This document shows, in pieces, positions 46,801 to 57,108 of a stretch of 64,000 nt of DNA (positions are counted from its first letter, which is position 1; each line of letters starts with the position of its first letter). The position numbers were made by a program, and so were the translations under genes. Under the pieces are notes generated by a model. It worked only from the letters and a program-made list of their open reading frames with translations. It was not told the DNA's origin and ran no database searches. This DNA is from Trissonchulus latispiculum (lineage: Eukaryota > Nematoda > Enoplea > Enoplida > Ironidae), in assembly GCA_030248195.1 (NCBI GenBank), contig JASAND010017872.1:1-64000 (forward strand). Direction: 5' to 3'.

Positions 46801-49800
46801 TGCCTCAACATCATCATGTCCGTCTGCGAGATACTCATTTGTTAACCTAGTTATTCTACCTTCGAACCTCTCTTCGGACTGCTTGACAAGCTCACCCCAA
46901 AATTTGCCGATATCAGTAGGCTCATAGATCTCTCCACAACTCGAGTCACTACTGTCTGAACATTCGGTACTTGTCTCTGATTCTGTCTCCTCATATTCTG
47001 ATTCAGACTCATCATACTCAGGTTTTGCACTGTGAATGTTTTGAACATGACGCTGGAGGTTGAACGCTCTGGTGAACGTCTGACCACAAGTGCCACACTG
47101 GTATGGTTTGTAATATTCACAACTAGACATGTTTGTTCTGCTTGAGTTTCAATTATGCGCTTTATAGACTTGATGTCGCTTTGTCCTTGTTGTCTGTGCT
47201 TTTATTGATTTCGCTTGGTGCTTTTATATACTTTGACTATCGTGCTTTTATTGATTCTGAGTCACTCCAAACCAACTCCGAGCCAACACCGAGCATACAC
47301 TGAGCACACACACCGAGCCTTGTGAGTAATATTGGGGTAATGTTCGACTAATGTTGAGCAAGGTCAAAGAACAACTTCTGTTTTTATTGATTCACAGTAC
47401 TCGAAGTCGACGCGTCGAATTGGCTCTCCAATCTAGACATGACTAACTGAAAAAACGGTGGACCAATTTGACGAACAGGATGAGGAAGAATAAGTGGAAT
47501 TAGTGGAGAGTGGGGTCAGTGTATACTCGGTGTTAGCTCGGAGTAGGTTCGGAGTGACTCAGGGACTAAAATTCTGATAGGTTGAAGCTTAAGGCAAGGC
47601 ATGAAAGGACAGGACTAGACTCTAAAATATAAGGGAACAGTATATATACTCGGAGTAAAGCAGGAGTGACCCATTTCAAACTTTGGGTGGGTTGAATGAG
47701 AAGTTAAGAAAATTAAAAAGTTTATAGTACCAATTATGCAAACGGTCAACGTAAATGGAAAGCCAAGCAACTATTAGCTAACTCAAAAATCTATATAAAT
47801 GGGTAAATTCCTGGTAGAGCGTCAGTTTGACTTGTTCTGTCATCGTGAGCGGTCGGTTTTCAAGAGCTCTAGAGTACAATACACGATTTTGAAATAAAGT
47901 AAAAGACAAATATAATAAGGTGTGAGGAAAAAGTGAAATGGAAGACTTAACTTGTGAAATTTGTGGGAAACCTTTTACAAGAAAATACACCCTCAACAGA
48001 CATGTCAAGGAGAAGCACGAGGGAGAGAAGTCGACTTGCGAAAAATGTGGGAAGAGTTACTCTCGAGAAGACACAAGGGTTGCGCATACTTGTAAGCCGC
48101 CAGCTCCCTCTAATCAACCAGTTCCCCCTCAGGAAGAGTATCCCTGCACACGTTGTACTAGTAAATTTAAAACTAAGAAGGGATTAGATGGCCACATTCG
48201 GTGTCATGAAAGTTCCGATAAAATACTTATGTAAAGAAAGTGCCCGCGGTTGCTCTTACCTAAGGAAGACCCGACTGAACCACCGGCAGACTTTTTGGAA
48301 ACCCTACCTGAGCCGATTAGAAATGTACATTCGAAATTGGGACCACATTAGGACAAAATTTAAACTCGGGCCGGGTATCTATTCAACCTACAACTTTCGT
48401 TTGGAAGACGCTAGGGAATCTAACCTCAAGAAGCTCCTCTACACAGTTTTCAATGCTCAATTCTACTCTATCAAAATTAATTTCTCGTTTGGTTTCATTC
48501 TTCAAAATGTTTTGGACCATGAGTTGGCTTTCTATTATCCTTCAAATAACAACCACTATCTAGAAGAACCTAAATTTATTGGCAATAGATAAGACTTGGA
48601 TGAGCTTAATTTAGAATTCAGGATGGATGTTCTAGAGTGGGCCCGACAACAGAGACCTACCACAAAATGGATGGTTGCAGGGGTTACCAGTATTTGTTTG
48701 TTTGTATATAGATTGACTGGGTATACTATGCACTAGAAAAACAACAAAAACATTAGATGGTGATGGACCGGACTTTAGGTAGGTAGATAAGTAGGATAGA
48801 ATTAGGATAGGTAGGTACGTAGGTGAGTATAGGTATGTAAGGGTTAGGTACTGGTACACAAGGAAGTAAAGCCCCGGGGGAAGAACGCAGAGGGACGGAG
48901 AAAAACTACTAAGCTAGTAAAAATGACCTTGAAAACCCCCAAGGGACCTAAAAATTTGAAAAATATGGAGACCCCCAGGGATGACAGGTGGTGAGAATAA
49001 GAATTTGAAACTCGAAACCCCAGGGGACAATTTATTTAAAATGACCTTGACGGATTCCCAAGGGGGGACGCGCCCACAGACTTTGCACCAACTTTTGACT
49101 CCGGGAGCGCTGCTCGAAATGTCCCTACTTCAATACTGTCAATTATTTCCAAATTCATAAAATCAACTTACATAACTGAACAAGGATATGTGCACACCAG
49201 CAATTCCTAGGATTGCACTCATATTCTTGTGAACAGTTTTGGATTAAAATGAAGCATTAACGATTAATTAACTGTGAGAATTTTCGTGTGCCAATTTGCT
49301 ACAGTTTGATATGGTGTTGTTTGGATGCGTCAATCGCGGCAAGTTTAAATCACTAAGCCTTACTCGAGCCACAAGTGTTTTAAAAAGACCACCGGATTTG
49401 GCACCAATCCCAGTCCTAGGTTGTCCATTTTCTTGACTACTACGAATGGCGGCTCGGGATATACTGGGTATCACCTTTGGATGAGAGCCTGACAGGTCTC
49501 TATTCCCAGAATTCGAAGGTGTGGGTCTCACCATCTTTCGCTTCCTAACGGCCTGAAGCCATCGGTTGATGACCTAAACAACAAGAAAAATATTTTGCAC
49601 AGTATGCAAATTAGCAAACATAACAACCGATAATACCAAATTTTATCAGAATTAACGGAAAATTAATTGAGACTCAAACTAAATTTTGAATATTAAACAG
49701 GTAATTTTGTATTAGTATAGGTTGTTGCACAACATAGAGTGCACTAGCTGATTTACAGGCACGCTAAGCGAAACTGCGAGGGGTTGTGATGCACGAGCGA

Positions 49801-52800
49801 AGCGAGTGCATTACAAACCCGAGTGTTTCGTGAAAGGTTGCACGAGAATTTTTTGTGGTACGAGGGCGGAGCGAAGCGGAGCCTGAGTACCACAAAAGAA
49901 TTCGAGTGCTAAGCTTTACGAAACACTCGGGTTTCACAACCCCTTGCAGTTTTGCTAGGCGTGTCCGTAAATTAGATGGTGCGCGAGAACTTGTGCAACA
50001 ACTTAGTTGTAAAATAGCTCAGTTCAAATTTAAATTATCGGAAATTGGAATTAGACTGAACGTGTGCGCGTTGTCAGTCGCAGCAGTGAGCGGCTACAAA
50101 TTTTGGTTGTGAAGCACGCTGTAGTTACAGCAGTTTTGAAACACGGTACAGCGTGCTTCACAAATGCAGTTATGAAGCACAGTGCAAATCGTGCTTCACA
50201 ACTCGGGTGGAGGCACGGGGGTTACAGCACAGCAAATTTGAACTAAGCTATTTCACAAATATTATTACAGCCTAGTATTCTTCTGATCGGCGGCAAATTT
50301 GAATCCGACTTAGTGAGACTAGGGTAGGATTTCCATGGTGTCTCTGAAACAGTACTGGGAAACGTTCACCGTTTGTAAACCACATTGGCATGTTTGAGTA
50401 GATGCTAAAGAAAGAAGTTTCACTGTCTAGAAGATATATAATTCCCTGCAAAAATCAGGCAGCATTTTGCAAATTCAAAGCGAAGTTCGGCGCCACCTGC
50501 TCACATAGACAGGCATATGCAGTCGAACAGTCAAACCAAATGGCTGTTTCTGTCCGGCTGTTACCAAATGCTGTCTGCCGGTCTTACTCAGTGTCAGCAT
50601 AGCGATAGCCTAGTTGGCTATCAACCAACGGAGGTTCGATCCCGACCCGAACACTTTTCTCGAAATCTTTCAATCCTGATTTCAACCTTTCACATTACTT
50701 GTTTTCCCAGCTCCGTCTGTCGCTCCCATCGGTACAGTTGACAGACGATGGACAGTTCGATCAGGGTGAAGAAGATGAAGGCGACGCAGGAGATCATCCA
50801 AACGTCGATGCATTTGATGTAGCTAACTCTGGGGAGATGGCGAAGGACGGTACCGAACTGAAACGCCAGCGCCAGTAGACTACTGACGCCCAGAGTGATT
50901 CGGGCGGACACGGCTCGGGGATCCAAACAGAATCCGATCCAAGATGATATGACAGTCAGGGTGGTAGGAAAGTAGGCCTAAATGAAAATATAGTTAGGAG
51001 AATAGAAAGATTCATTTAGTCAGATCTTGTAGTGTGTGTAGAATACCACTCGGAAGAATGTACAAAGCATTAATTATTTTGTAAAACAATTAGTTTATAA
51101 CTTATGGTTTCAGTCGAATAATTTAGTTTCAAAACGGAGTTTGTTTTGTTAGCATAGACATGGAATCAAACACACTCTTGTTGTTATCTAGGTATACACT
51201 TTAGGGGATAAGTTTAAAATAGTAACTGATCAACTTTTCAATTACAGGTTAACACTGTGTTCTATTTTCTTGAAAGATCTTTTCTTGAAATATGAAGTTC
51301 AGTTTTACGGTAGAACAAAGTTGTGTCGTTTTCACCTGAAACAAATAAAATCCATATCGTCTGGAAAACACAAAGGTAACCTCCATATGGTCCCAGAGAC
51401 CGTTGGGATAGGGTAATTTGGTGTGGGAAGTGGACCAGTCCACCAAAGTGAAATCTGGAAGATCCATCGGCATGATGATGCTCACAGGATGATGATACCA
51501 AAGCAGACGAACCTAAAACAAGTTATATTTAAATAATATATATAAATTAGGTGATTCGTTAATGCTATTCAATTGGCAACAGACACCAAAGCAGTGAAAA
51601 TGACTACCCATAGTTTACACATTTCAATTGTTTTTGCTATGCTATGACAAAGCTCAGTAGACAAAATATTAAACAGTGCGGACACGGAAATAATTTAATT
51701 TCTAATGACAGCGACAGCTCCAGATAAATTCTTACGTGAAATATAGATAGCAACAATTTTCATAAAACCGCTCCTCAATAAACAACGTTCTGCATGTGAT
51801 TTCGTTATTAACGTACTTTATTACTCTTAGTTACCTCCTGTGAATTATAGCTATAGCTTTCGATCTTGAGGTGGCATCTCTGAGTGTCAAATGGAAACAT
51901 TTTCAAATTCATGCGGCAGGGAGCCTTTACCTTAAATTTAATATAAAGTAGAAAACTGTGACATATGCAATTCTGGTATCCCCGTACGTACCTTTTCTTA
52001 GATATTACTAATTTATCACTCTATAGCAAAAATGTGCAACCCAGAAAGCTGGATAATTTACAAAATAAAGCATAAGCTCAAATTCCAGAGGGGCTAAAAT
52101 CCAAGCGCTTGTCTGGTGATCAAGAATAATAAAGTCAACTCAATATTTTCCCTTACATTTTCTTCACATTTTTCAACTATTTTAACTATCCGCAATTGAA
52201 ATTTTATCCATCATTAAAAAACATTAAAAAACATATGGCGAATTGAAATCCAGCTAACCTGGAGCCGAACGTTGGCCCATACAGTTCCATTTTCGTAGAG
52301 GATTACGAAGGCATTTTCGGAGGGCGAAGTGTGAATGACAGCCCGTTTACTGTTCACAATGCAAGTGTCCGGTGTCCATATTCGTTCCTTGAAACCAGGT
52401 TTCAGGGTTAAGTTTGACTTACACAGGGACATGTTGGCAAAGCTTAGGGCGGGATCCAACCAAATTTCACTGAAATGATTGATTAAAGCTTCAATATTAA
52501 AACACATTTATTATTTTATTATAAGGTTGGCCCCAGTCGGCTAATAATCTTAAACGACGACCTGTACACAGGAACAGTGACCTCTGATACTCGGTTTTTC
52601 GTCGCAGAGAATCCTTTCATAATAATTTATATAGCTCTAACATTCAAAATAGGAAAGCTTTCGAAGATCAAGAAATTGTAATTAAAAGTTCAAAGATTTA
52701 TCCAATCACTGAGCCCCGTTTGCCCACGCAAACCAAAGCTTAAATTGGAATATATACTATGTATTTATCTCAAGCTAGAGAATACAAGTTATACAAAATA

Positions 52801-53056
52801 TTGTATTCACGTTTAAAGCGTAAGCTTTTTAAGGAAATTACCTAAACATAAGATCAACCTCGAAATCAGAGGTTAACTCGGAGAGTGACGAGATATCCTG
52901 AACAGTCATCTCCAGGGTTACTGTAACTCCGTCCGGATTTGGTAGCATCTGTTTGTCATATCTGGCCATAATTGAATCGATAACTTTACCCCAGTGAAGC
53001 TGAAGGGTTTTGTTGCACTGTCGACTGGTACTGTCACCAATATTAACTGGATTTGG
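43248..53056 (-). CDS. Cys-loop ligand-gated anion channel subunit (5' end missing)
   Basis: Seven exons join in phase: 53056-52842, 52469-52259, 51930-51835, 51512-51336, 50977-50699, 49573-49364 and 43820-43248, giving about 586 residues. The ligand domain has [11 protein letters not shown], the strand [17 protein letters not shown], and a Cys loop [15 protein letters not shown] with 13 residues between cysteines. TM1 to TM3 lie in one exon; TM2 reads [17 protein letters not shown] and keeps the Ala-Arg pair typical of chloride-selective pores. The run [17 protein letters not shown] resembles invertebrate glycine/GABA/amine-gated channels. A loop of about 245 residues precedes TM4 near the C-terminus ([20 protein letters not shown]). 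Signal peptide and start exon were not found beyond 53056. The ligand cannot be assigned. Intron 6 holds the palindromic zinc-finger element. Confidence 0.9.
44300..44450. repeat. CTAC simple repeat
   Basis: Degenerate tetranucleotide repeat (CTAC/CTTAC). The mirror in the right arm (48780-48850) is shorter, so the arms differ in length here. The mirrored 75-codon frames on it are not genes. Confidence 0.75.
44664..45468. mobile_element. hAT-like element with GGCTC repeats, inserted in left arm only
   Basis: The ends AGAGATGAG and CTCATCTC(T) are inverted and flanked by TTCTTCT on both sides. The right arm shows the uninterrupted site (TTCTTCTA once). Subterminal tandem CTCGG/CGAGC motifs are densely amplified at both ends. 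The centre is AT-rich without a gene. Confidence 0.88.
45698..46099 (-). CDS. C2H2 zinc-finger protein, left-arm copy
   Basis: 133 codons with three C2H2-like fingers: [34 protein letters not shown] (degenerate) and [19 protein letters not shown]. After a Pro-rich stretch the frame stops at 45698 (TAG) where the right arm reads TTG. The following protein-like sequence lies in another frame (from 45849), so the gene is also frameshifted relative to its downstream part. That second frame runs into the hAT-like insertion at 45468. Confidence 0.6.
   Translation of the reverse strand: MEDLTCKICGKPFTRKYTLNRHVKEKHEGEKSTCEKCGKSYSREDTRVAHTCKPPAPSNQPVPPQEEYPCTRCTSKFKTKKGLDGHIRCHESSDKILMQRKCPRLLLPKEDPTEPPADFLETLPEPIRNVHSK
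46540..47130 (-). CDS. C2H2 zinc-finger protein of the palindromic element (spacer)
   Basis: 196 codons. One classical finger near the N-terminus ([19 protein letters not shown], then VQNIH) is followed by a strongly acidic stretch rich in Glu and Ser (about 35-70) and a helical region with [20 protein letters not shown] and [18 protein letters not shown], ending in acidic residues. Finger-plus-helical proteins of this general look recur in invertebrate mobile elements; that is recollection, not a search. The last 15 or so codons lie in the left arm, so an orphan copy of the 3' end exists in the right arm (about 47448-47492). Confidence 0.6.
   Translation of the reverse strand: MSSCEYYKPYQCGTCGQTFTRAFNLQRHVQNIHSAKPEYDESESEYEETESETSTECSDSSDSSCGEIYEPTDIGKFWGELVKQSEERFEGRITRLTNEYLADGHDDVEAEIEAYNEVRPRIRAELNKKIYFHIQRCKGFLDDLIIDEILTKQIEYEAKYSTEEALKRAIEKNSNLSTVVLPEKTVDQFDEQDEEE
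47938..48234 (+). pseudogene. C2H2 zinc-finger protein, right-arm copy, truncated by nonsense
   Basis: Mirror copy of the left-arm gene: the same three fingers with a Lys/Glu difference in the first. It stops 34 codons earlier, because TAA at 48232 replaces the CAA of the left arm, a single C-to-T change. Downstream protein-like sequence continues in another frame (48188-48592), meets a further TAA, and stays open to 48736 (for example [16 protein letters not shown]). Confidence 0.65.
49364..49573 (-). CDS. Channel exon F: intracellular loop
   Basis: Acceptor TTGTTTAG, phase 0. It encodes a basic stretch [17 protein letters not shown] and then a Ser/Pro-rich loop, ending VAR|GTAAGG. Confidence 0.8.
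49755..49975. mobile_element. Foldback MITE in channel intron 5
   Basis: TTTACAGGCACGCTAAGCGAAACTG on the left is mirrored by CAGTTTTGCTAGGCGTGTCC on the right; inner arms GAGGGGTTGTG and CACAACCCC pair. The interior repeats GAGCGAAGCGAG-type motifs and AAACCCGAGTGTTTCGT with its inverse. No gene. Confidence 0.65.
50100..50225. repeat. Inverted GAAGCACG motif cluster
   Basis: TTGTGAAGCACG and CGTGCTTCACAA alternate several times, able to fold. It may be an extension of the neighbouring MITE family. Confidence 0.55.
50596..50692 (+). mobile_element. tRNA-derived SINE abutting exon E donor
   Basis: A box TAGCCTAGTTGG and B box GGTTCGATCC are canonical for a Pol III promoter, followed by CTTTCAATCCTGATTTCAAC and CTTTCA. 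The same tail follows a different tRNA-like head at 56935. On the minus strand the SINE tail begins within a few bases of the channel's splice donor at 50698. Confidence 0.7.
50699..50977 (-). CDS. Channel exon E: TM1-TM3
   Basis: Acceptor TTCATTTAG, phase 0. TM1 is within [18 protein letters not shown], the pore helix TM2 within [19 protein letters not shown], and TM3 within [20 protein letters not shown]. Donor CAA|GTAATG directly abuts a tRNA-derived SINE. Confidence 0.92.
51336..51512 (-). CDS. Channel exon D: loop C region
   Basis: Phase 0 on both sides; 59 residues from VRLLWYHH to RRYGFYLFQ, the end of the ligand domain just before TM1. No second Cys pair is present in loop C. Confidence 0.88.
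51835..51930 (-). CDS. Channel exon C: Cys loop
   Basis: 96 nt, phase 0. It encodes [19 protein letters not shown] followed by [13 protein letters not shown]. The conserved Pro-Phe-Asp of the family is intact. Confidence 0.9.
52259..52469 (-). CDS. Channel exon B: ligand domain
   Basis: The acceptor CATTTCAG completes a Ser codon, then [29 protein letters not shown] and [11 protein letters not shown] follow, all standard Cys-loop receptor strands. Donor CAG|GTTAGC. Confidence 0.9.
52842..53056 (-). CDS. Channel exon A: N-terminal ligand domain
   Basis: The acceptor AAAACAG is absent; TTTTAG precedes the exon. It encodes [17 protein letters not shown] and the strand [20 protein letters not shown]. 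Donor TTTAG|GTAATT, leaving 2 nt. Confidence 0.85.
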
Positions 53057-53090
53057 CTAAAACAGGAAAAATAATTTGCAATAAAACAAT

Positions 53091-53424
53091 AGAGATGAAC
53101 ATTTCGGTCGGCCCGTCGGGCAGGGCCTAGAAATTTTTTCGACCGAGCGAGAGAAGTTTCGGCCGAGTCGGACCGGATCGGACCGGATCGACTCTAGAAA
53201 GTGTCGTGAAATCACTAGCTTAGCTTAGCTTAGCTTAGCTAAACATTTACTCATTCTGGTTATTTTACGCCAAAGTTTAATATTTCGTAGCATAATTTAG
53301 CGTTTCCATCATGCCTTTAAAATAATTTTGTTAACAAAATTTTGCAAATTTTCTTTTGGCGGGCCGGGTCAAGCAAGATTTTGGGCCGGACCGGCCGAAA
53401 AAAATCCGACCCGTGCTCATCTCT
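53091..53424. mobile_element. hAT-like element with CGGTCGG/CCGGACCGG motifs
   Basis: AGAGATGA at the left and TCATCTCT at the right are inverted; subterminal blocks such as GGTCGGCCCGTCGG and CCGGACCGGCCG are GC-rich. A (TTAGC)n tract lies at about 53217-53240. No clear 8-bp duplication. It ends 34 bp before the acceptor of channel exon A. Confidence 0.65.
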
Positions 53425-55490
53425 AATAGCTAGAGCTATTATATGCAACTAGCAGCTGCAGGATGCTTAAATTTGTCACAAATTCTAGTGAATTAAATCT
53501 CGGAATTAAGTTCTAGTGTAGATGCTTTGGGAAAACTTTTAAATATGTAACTATAACTTGAACGGGTCTTTGAGACTGACGGGTTATTAAGTAGGTAATG
53601 TGCTACTACAAACGTATGTAACGTGAGCTGAGTATAGTTATTGCACTAAGGAAATTGCAAGGTTCCATAAAAGTGACTCGTTGATTGGGCGTTTTGAATC
53701 GTAGTGATGTACTCCTTCAAAAATTGTTACTACAATGATTAGAACTTCAAGCTATCATCAGAATGGGCTTTGGGCTTTGTGCTTTGTGCTATCGAAAGTG
53801 GTTTTCTCTGCAAAGGTGACATTTCCCTTCGTCAGTTGCCAGTCGAAACTTTTCGAGATTCGTATGCACGCAGACTACTACAGGAGCACGCGTGTTGACG
53901 CCGACTAAATCGGGTTTTACGGTCTTTTGTCCAAATTTTCCCCACCTATGTAAAATATACCAATTTTAGGGAAGGGTGAGTATGAGGAAGGTTGGAGTTT
54001 TGATTTGAGTCTCGAAGTTTGAAGTGGTTGCAAAAATACGCATCTATTGTACAATAATGTATTGCAAAAATGTATTCAGGTGCACAATAGAACACAAAAA
54101 GCTTGATTATAGTGAGACATGAGAAGTTCGATGTAGAATGGTCATTGGTCAAAATTAATATTATTTTTCCTATGAGTTGTATCTGAATTTAGTTTTATTT
54201 ACAATAAAATAATCTGCAATTACATTGAAAGAGTTCAATTGAAGTATTTCAATATGAGATTTACATTTTCTCTAATTTATGGTATATATGTCAAACATAA
54301 AGCACTCTCAGAGAGGGGTATCGCGCTCTGATCAGTTATCAACAAAAGCGAGTTCTTCCAACAACAGAGACCAACTCTAAACTGCCAAACGGATGGCATT
54401 ACGTCAGGACATCAAACCGTGTCAGAAATCGGAAAATACAATTCAAAACTTACAGCAGCAGAACCAATCAGAATGGATAGCCAGAACAGCATATTATCAA
54501 AGCCAGAGCATGATGGTTTTAATTGTACCTAGCCCCCTTTTCTCTGTGGTTAAGGTAAAAAGTTCCATTATGCGGGGACCAGTCCAATAAAATATTCATC
54601 ATCACATCTATTGATGAGCACAAGGACACAAACTATTTGCCATAAAAGGGGTTTCCGTTTAGTCTACTTCAGCGCTCGGATTAAACTCTTTTACGTAAAC
54701 GGATCACGAAGCAATTGCGAGCCGTCCACGTGACTTGTGGCACTGAAATTCAATTCGATAAGCTGTGAACAACAAAAGCACGCATGTGGATGAAGAAAAA
54801 ATCGCTAATGTCTCCTTTAATTAGACCACGTGAAGTATTATTAGTATATACAGGTAATTAACTATAATTAGTAGATGATTTATTAGTTATCTCCTTGCCT
54901 CTGTCGTTTATTTGCCAGTAACTATTAGAGACAAGGATCTATGTCATCACCGATATGCTAGACGAATTACTGATCACAATACAATGTTGCTTATGTTGAG
55001 TGAACGATCAAACATAGGTATAGCAAATTGTTTACATCTAATATACATGTATAAGTATGTAAGTACACTCGTGTGGTTTGATCTCGAGTTATGTAGTCAT
55101 TAAAACCTGGAAAGCTGAGGCGGGTCGATCAGATATTAATAAAGATTACTCGATTCAATTAATTTAATTAAGTTAATTTAATTTGTTAACTTAGCCAATC
55201 TGTAGCCAAACTTTAACGATGAACTGCACTCAACCGAACTCTATTTAAAATCTACAAAGTTGAATAGTTTTGATGAGTTGGTACCACAAGAAAATCAAAA
55301 CGGCTGTCCTCTGTAGCGCTCTGTGAAGTGGCGTCACTCGACTCATGCGATTGGCAATATAGTTTTATCAAAAATATTAAAATTTGTCAGAGTAGGTATT
55401 AGAAATAAAAGAATGTAAATTTAGATTGCAAGGGTTATTTTTCTATTAACCTACATAACTGATAATGATAATCTCACAAAAGGTATTCTA
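53425..55490. other. Geneless stretch upstream of the visible channel exons
   Basis: The signal-peptide exon of the channel should lie in this direction. No convincing candidate with a donor was found, nor any repeat of note. Confidence 0.35.
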
Positions 55491-56159
55491 CACTGTAAAA
55501 AAAATTTCCTAGCTGTTATCCATTTTTCGATGATCACTGTTGTCATTCAAGAAAAATAGATAAAAGTTATCAGGTATAAAATATATCAGTTAGCTATTAT
55601 TTCGGGATTGATTGAAAATCTAGAAAATTAGATAACAGTTATCTAATATTGCTGGCTAATATCAATCTTTTTAATTTGGGCATTAGTACTTCAACGGCAA
55701 TTGCTAACCTGTACTCATTAAATATTGTTGATAGTGGCAAAATTTTTTAATCTTAAAGTAAGTTAAATAGTTCAGATAGTTAAAATTTTAATAGTATTCG
55801 GAGTTTTATGATGATAGCGGCAATAAGCAACATGGGCAGAGGAGAGGCTTTTTAGTTGTAGCTATGAAACTGCACTCAAATTGCGTCTACACTCAATTTA
55901 ACCTGAAAGCAGAGGGGGCAAAGTAGTATCCGGGTCTATAATTTCAGACACAGCCTGGACTCAGAAGGCTCGGATTCCGGGAAATACTTTAATCAATCTG
56001 CACTGGGTTTTGGTCTAAATTGCATTATTATTATTATCCGTGTTTGGTGATACGACAGCAAAAGCATCAGGAAAGCACCGCCGTGTATGATTAAACAAAT
56101 GATTAAACTTTCGAAATTTAGCCACAATTTTAAATTTAGCATCGATTTTAGCCTCAAGG

Positions 56160-56617
56160 TATAGTGTTGTTTTAGTAACCGATGTTAGTTTCAGTTTCAG
56201 TTTCAAGTCTCTTCCCAAAATAGTTTCAGTTTCAGTTTTAGTTTTAGTCGGAGTTTCAGTGTCAGTTTCAATTCATTCGAAAAACTGCAGGTTCCAGCCT
56301 TGAGACATTAATGCATGAATTTATGATCATATATACTTCGCTGCAGAGTATTAACGAAAAAACCGCTTTAAACCTTCAAATTTTCATGTCTTGAAAAAAG
56401 ACTGAAACTAGTTTCAGGCCGAGTTTCAGGTCTTTACCCAATCTAGTTTCAGTTTCAGTCGGCCGCCTAAAATAGTTTCAGTTTCAGTTTCAGGTCTCCT
56501 CACGAAATAGTTTCAGTTTAAGTTTCAGTTTCTGAAACTGAAACTGAAACTGAAACTGAAACCTGTACGACCTGAAGCCTAGTTTCAGTTTCAGTTTCAG
56601 TGCCTGAAACATCACTA
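56160..56617. mobile_element. hAT-like element with GTTTCA repeats and perfect 8-bp duplication
   Basis: The ends TATAGTGTTGTTTTAG and CTGAAACATCACTA are partly inverted, flanked by CCTCAAGG exactly on both sides (56152-56159, 56618-56625). The interior is mostly AGTTTC tandem repeats in both orientations, forming a perfect fold near 56525-56555. Confidence 0.82.
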
Positions 56618-56934
56618 CCTCAAGGTCAAAAGCTATGGTAGGAAAGAGGGGGCAAGGTCTGCCATTTTTATTGGATCAAAATTGGCGCAAAGAGACGCCG
56701 ATTTTTGCCAGAATTTCAAATTTAGACCTGTCATTGCTGGAGAAAGAAGCAACACTCGACAGACGGAATACATTTAGCATTTAGAACTAGTACAGTGGCA
56801 ACATGGCAAGCAACATTGATGCGAGGCAAACAGTAACACCTGTGATCAAAACATTTTGGTCCTGTTAAATATCAGTGTTTTGCGTGAACTCCGAAAGGTT
56901 GAAAATCAGCGCAATAAAATAATCTCAACAACGA

Positions 56935-57055
56935 GGGTGTGGCTCAGTGGTACAGCGTTCTGCTCAAGATAGTTCCCAAGTTCTGTGGTTCGATGCCCGC
57001 CCTGGATACTTTTCTTCACATCTTTCAATCCTGATTTCAAACTTTCATTGTCCCA
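56935..57055 (+). mobile_element. tRNA-derived SINE
   Basis: A box TGGCTCAGTGG and B box GGTTCGATGCC are spaced as in a tRNA gene with an extended middle, followed by the tail TTTCAATCCTGATTTCAAAC shared with 50596-50692. Confidence 0.7.
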
Positions 57056-57084
57056 TCTTTCGTTTGAACTCAAAACCGCTTAAA

Positions 57085-57108
57085 GTATATATATATATAT
57101 ATATATAT
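57085..57108. repeat. AT dinucleotide microsatellite
   Basis: Uninterrupted TA repeat of about 24 bp. Confidence 0.95.

Larger units (their letters stand above)
44032..49129. mobile_element. Palindromic zinc-finger element, Polinton/Maverick-like remnant
   Basis: The left arm (44032-46586) and right arm (about 47448-49129) are near-identical inverted repeats of about 1.7 kb, once a later 0.8-kb insertion in the left arm is removed. They enclose an 860-bp spacer. The termini are AGTAGGGACATTTCG and its inverse CGAAATGTCCCTACT. TCAATA follows the right end (49130-49135) and also lies at 44019-44024, seven bases outside the left arm. AGT ends, long inverted termini and a 6-bp duplication are Polinton traits. 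It encodes C2H2 proteins in the spacer and in each arm. No integrase, polymerase or capsid gene remains. Confidence 0.75.

Noticed and set aside
44363..48859. Identical 75-codon frames at 44363-44590 and 48632-48859
   Set aside because: They are mirror images from the palindrome arms over a CTAC simple repeat.
53946..54152. Possible signal-peptide exon of the channel gene
   Set aside because: Its hydrophobic stretch is interrupted and no donor joins it in phase to exon A.
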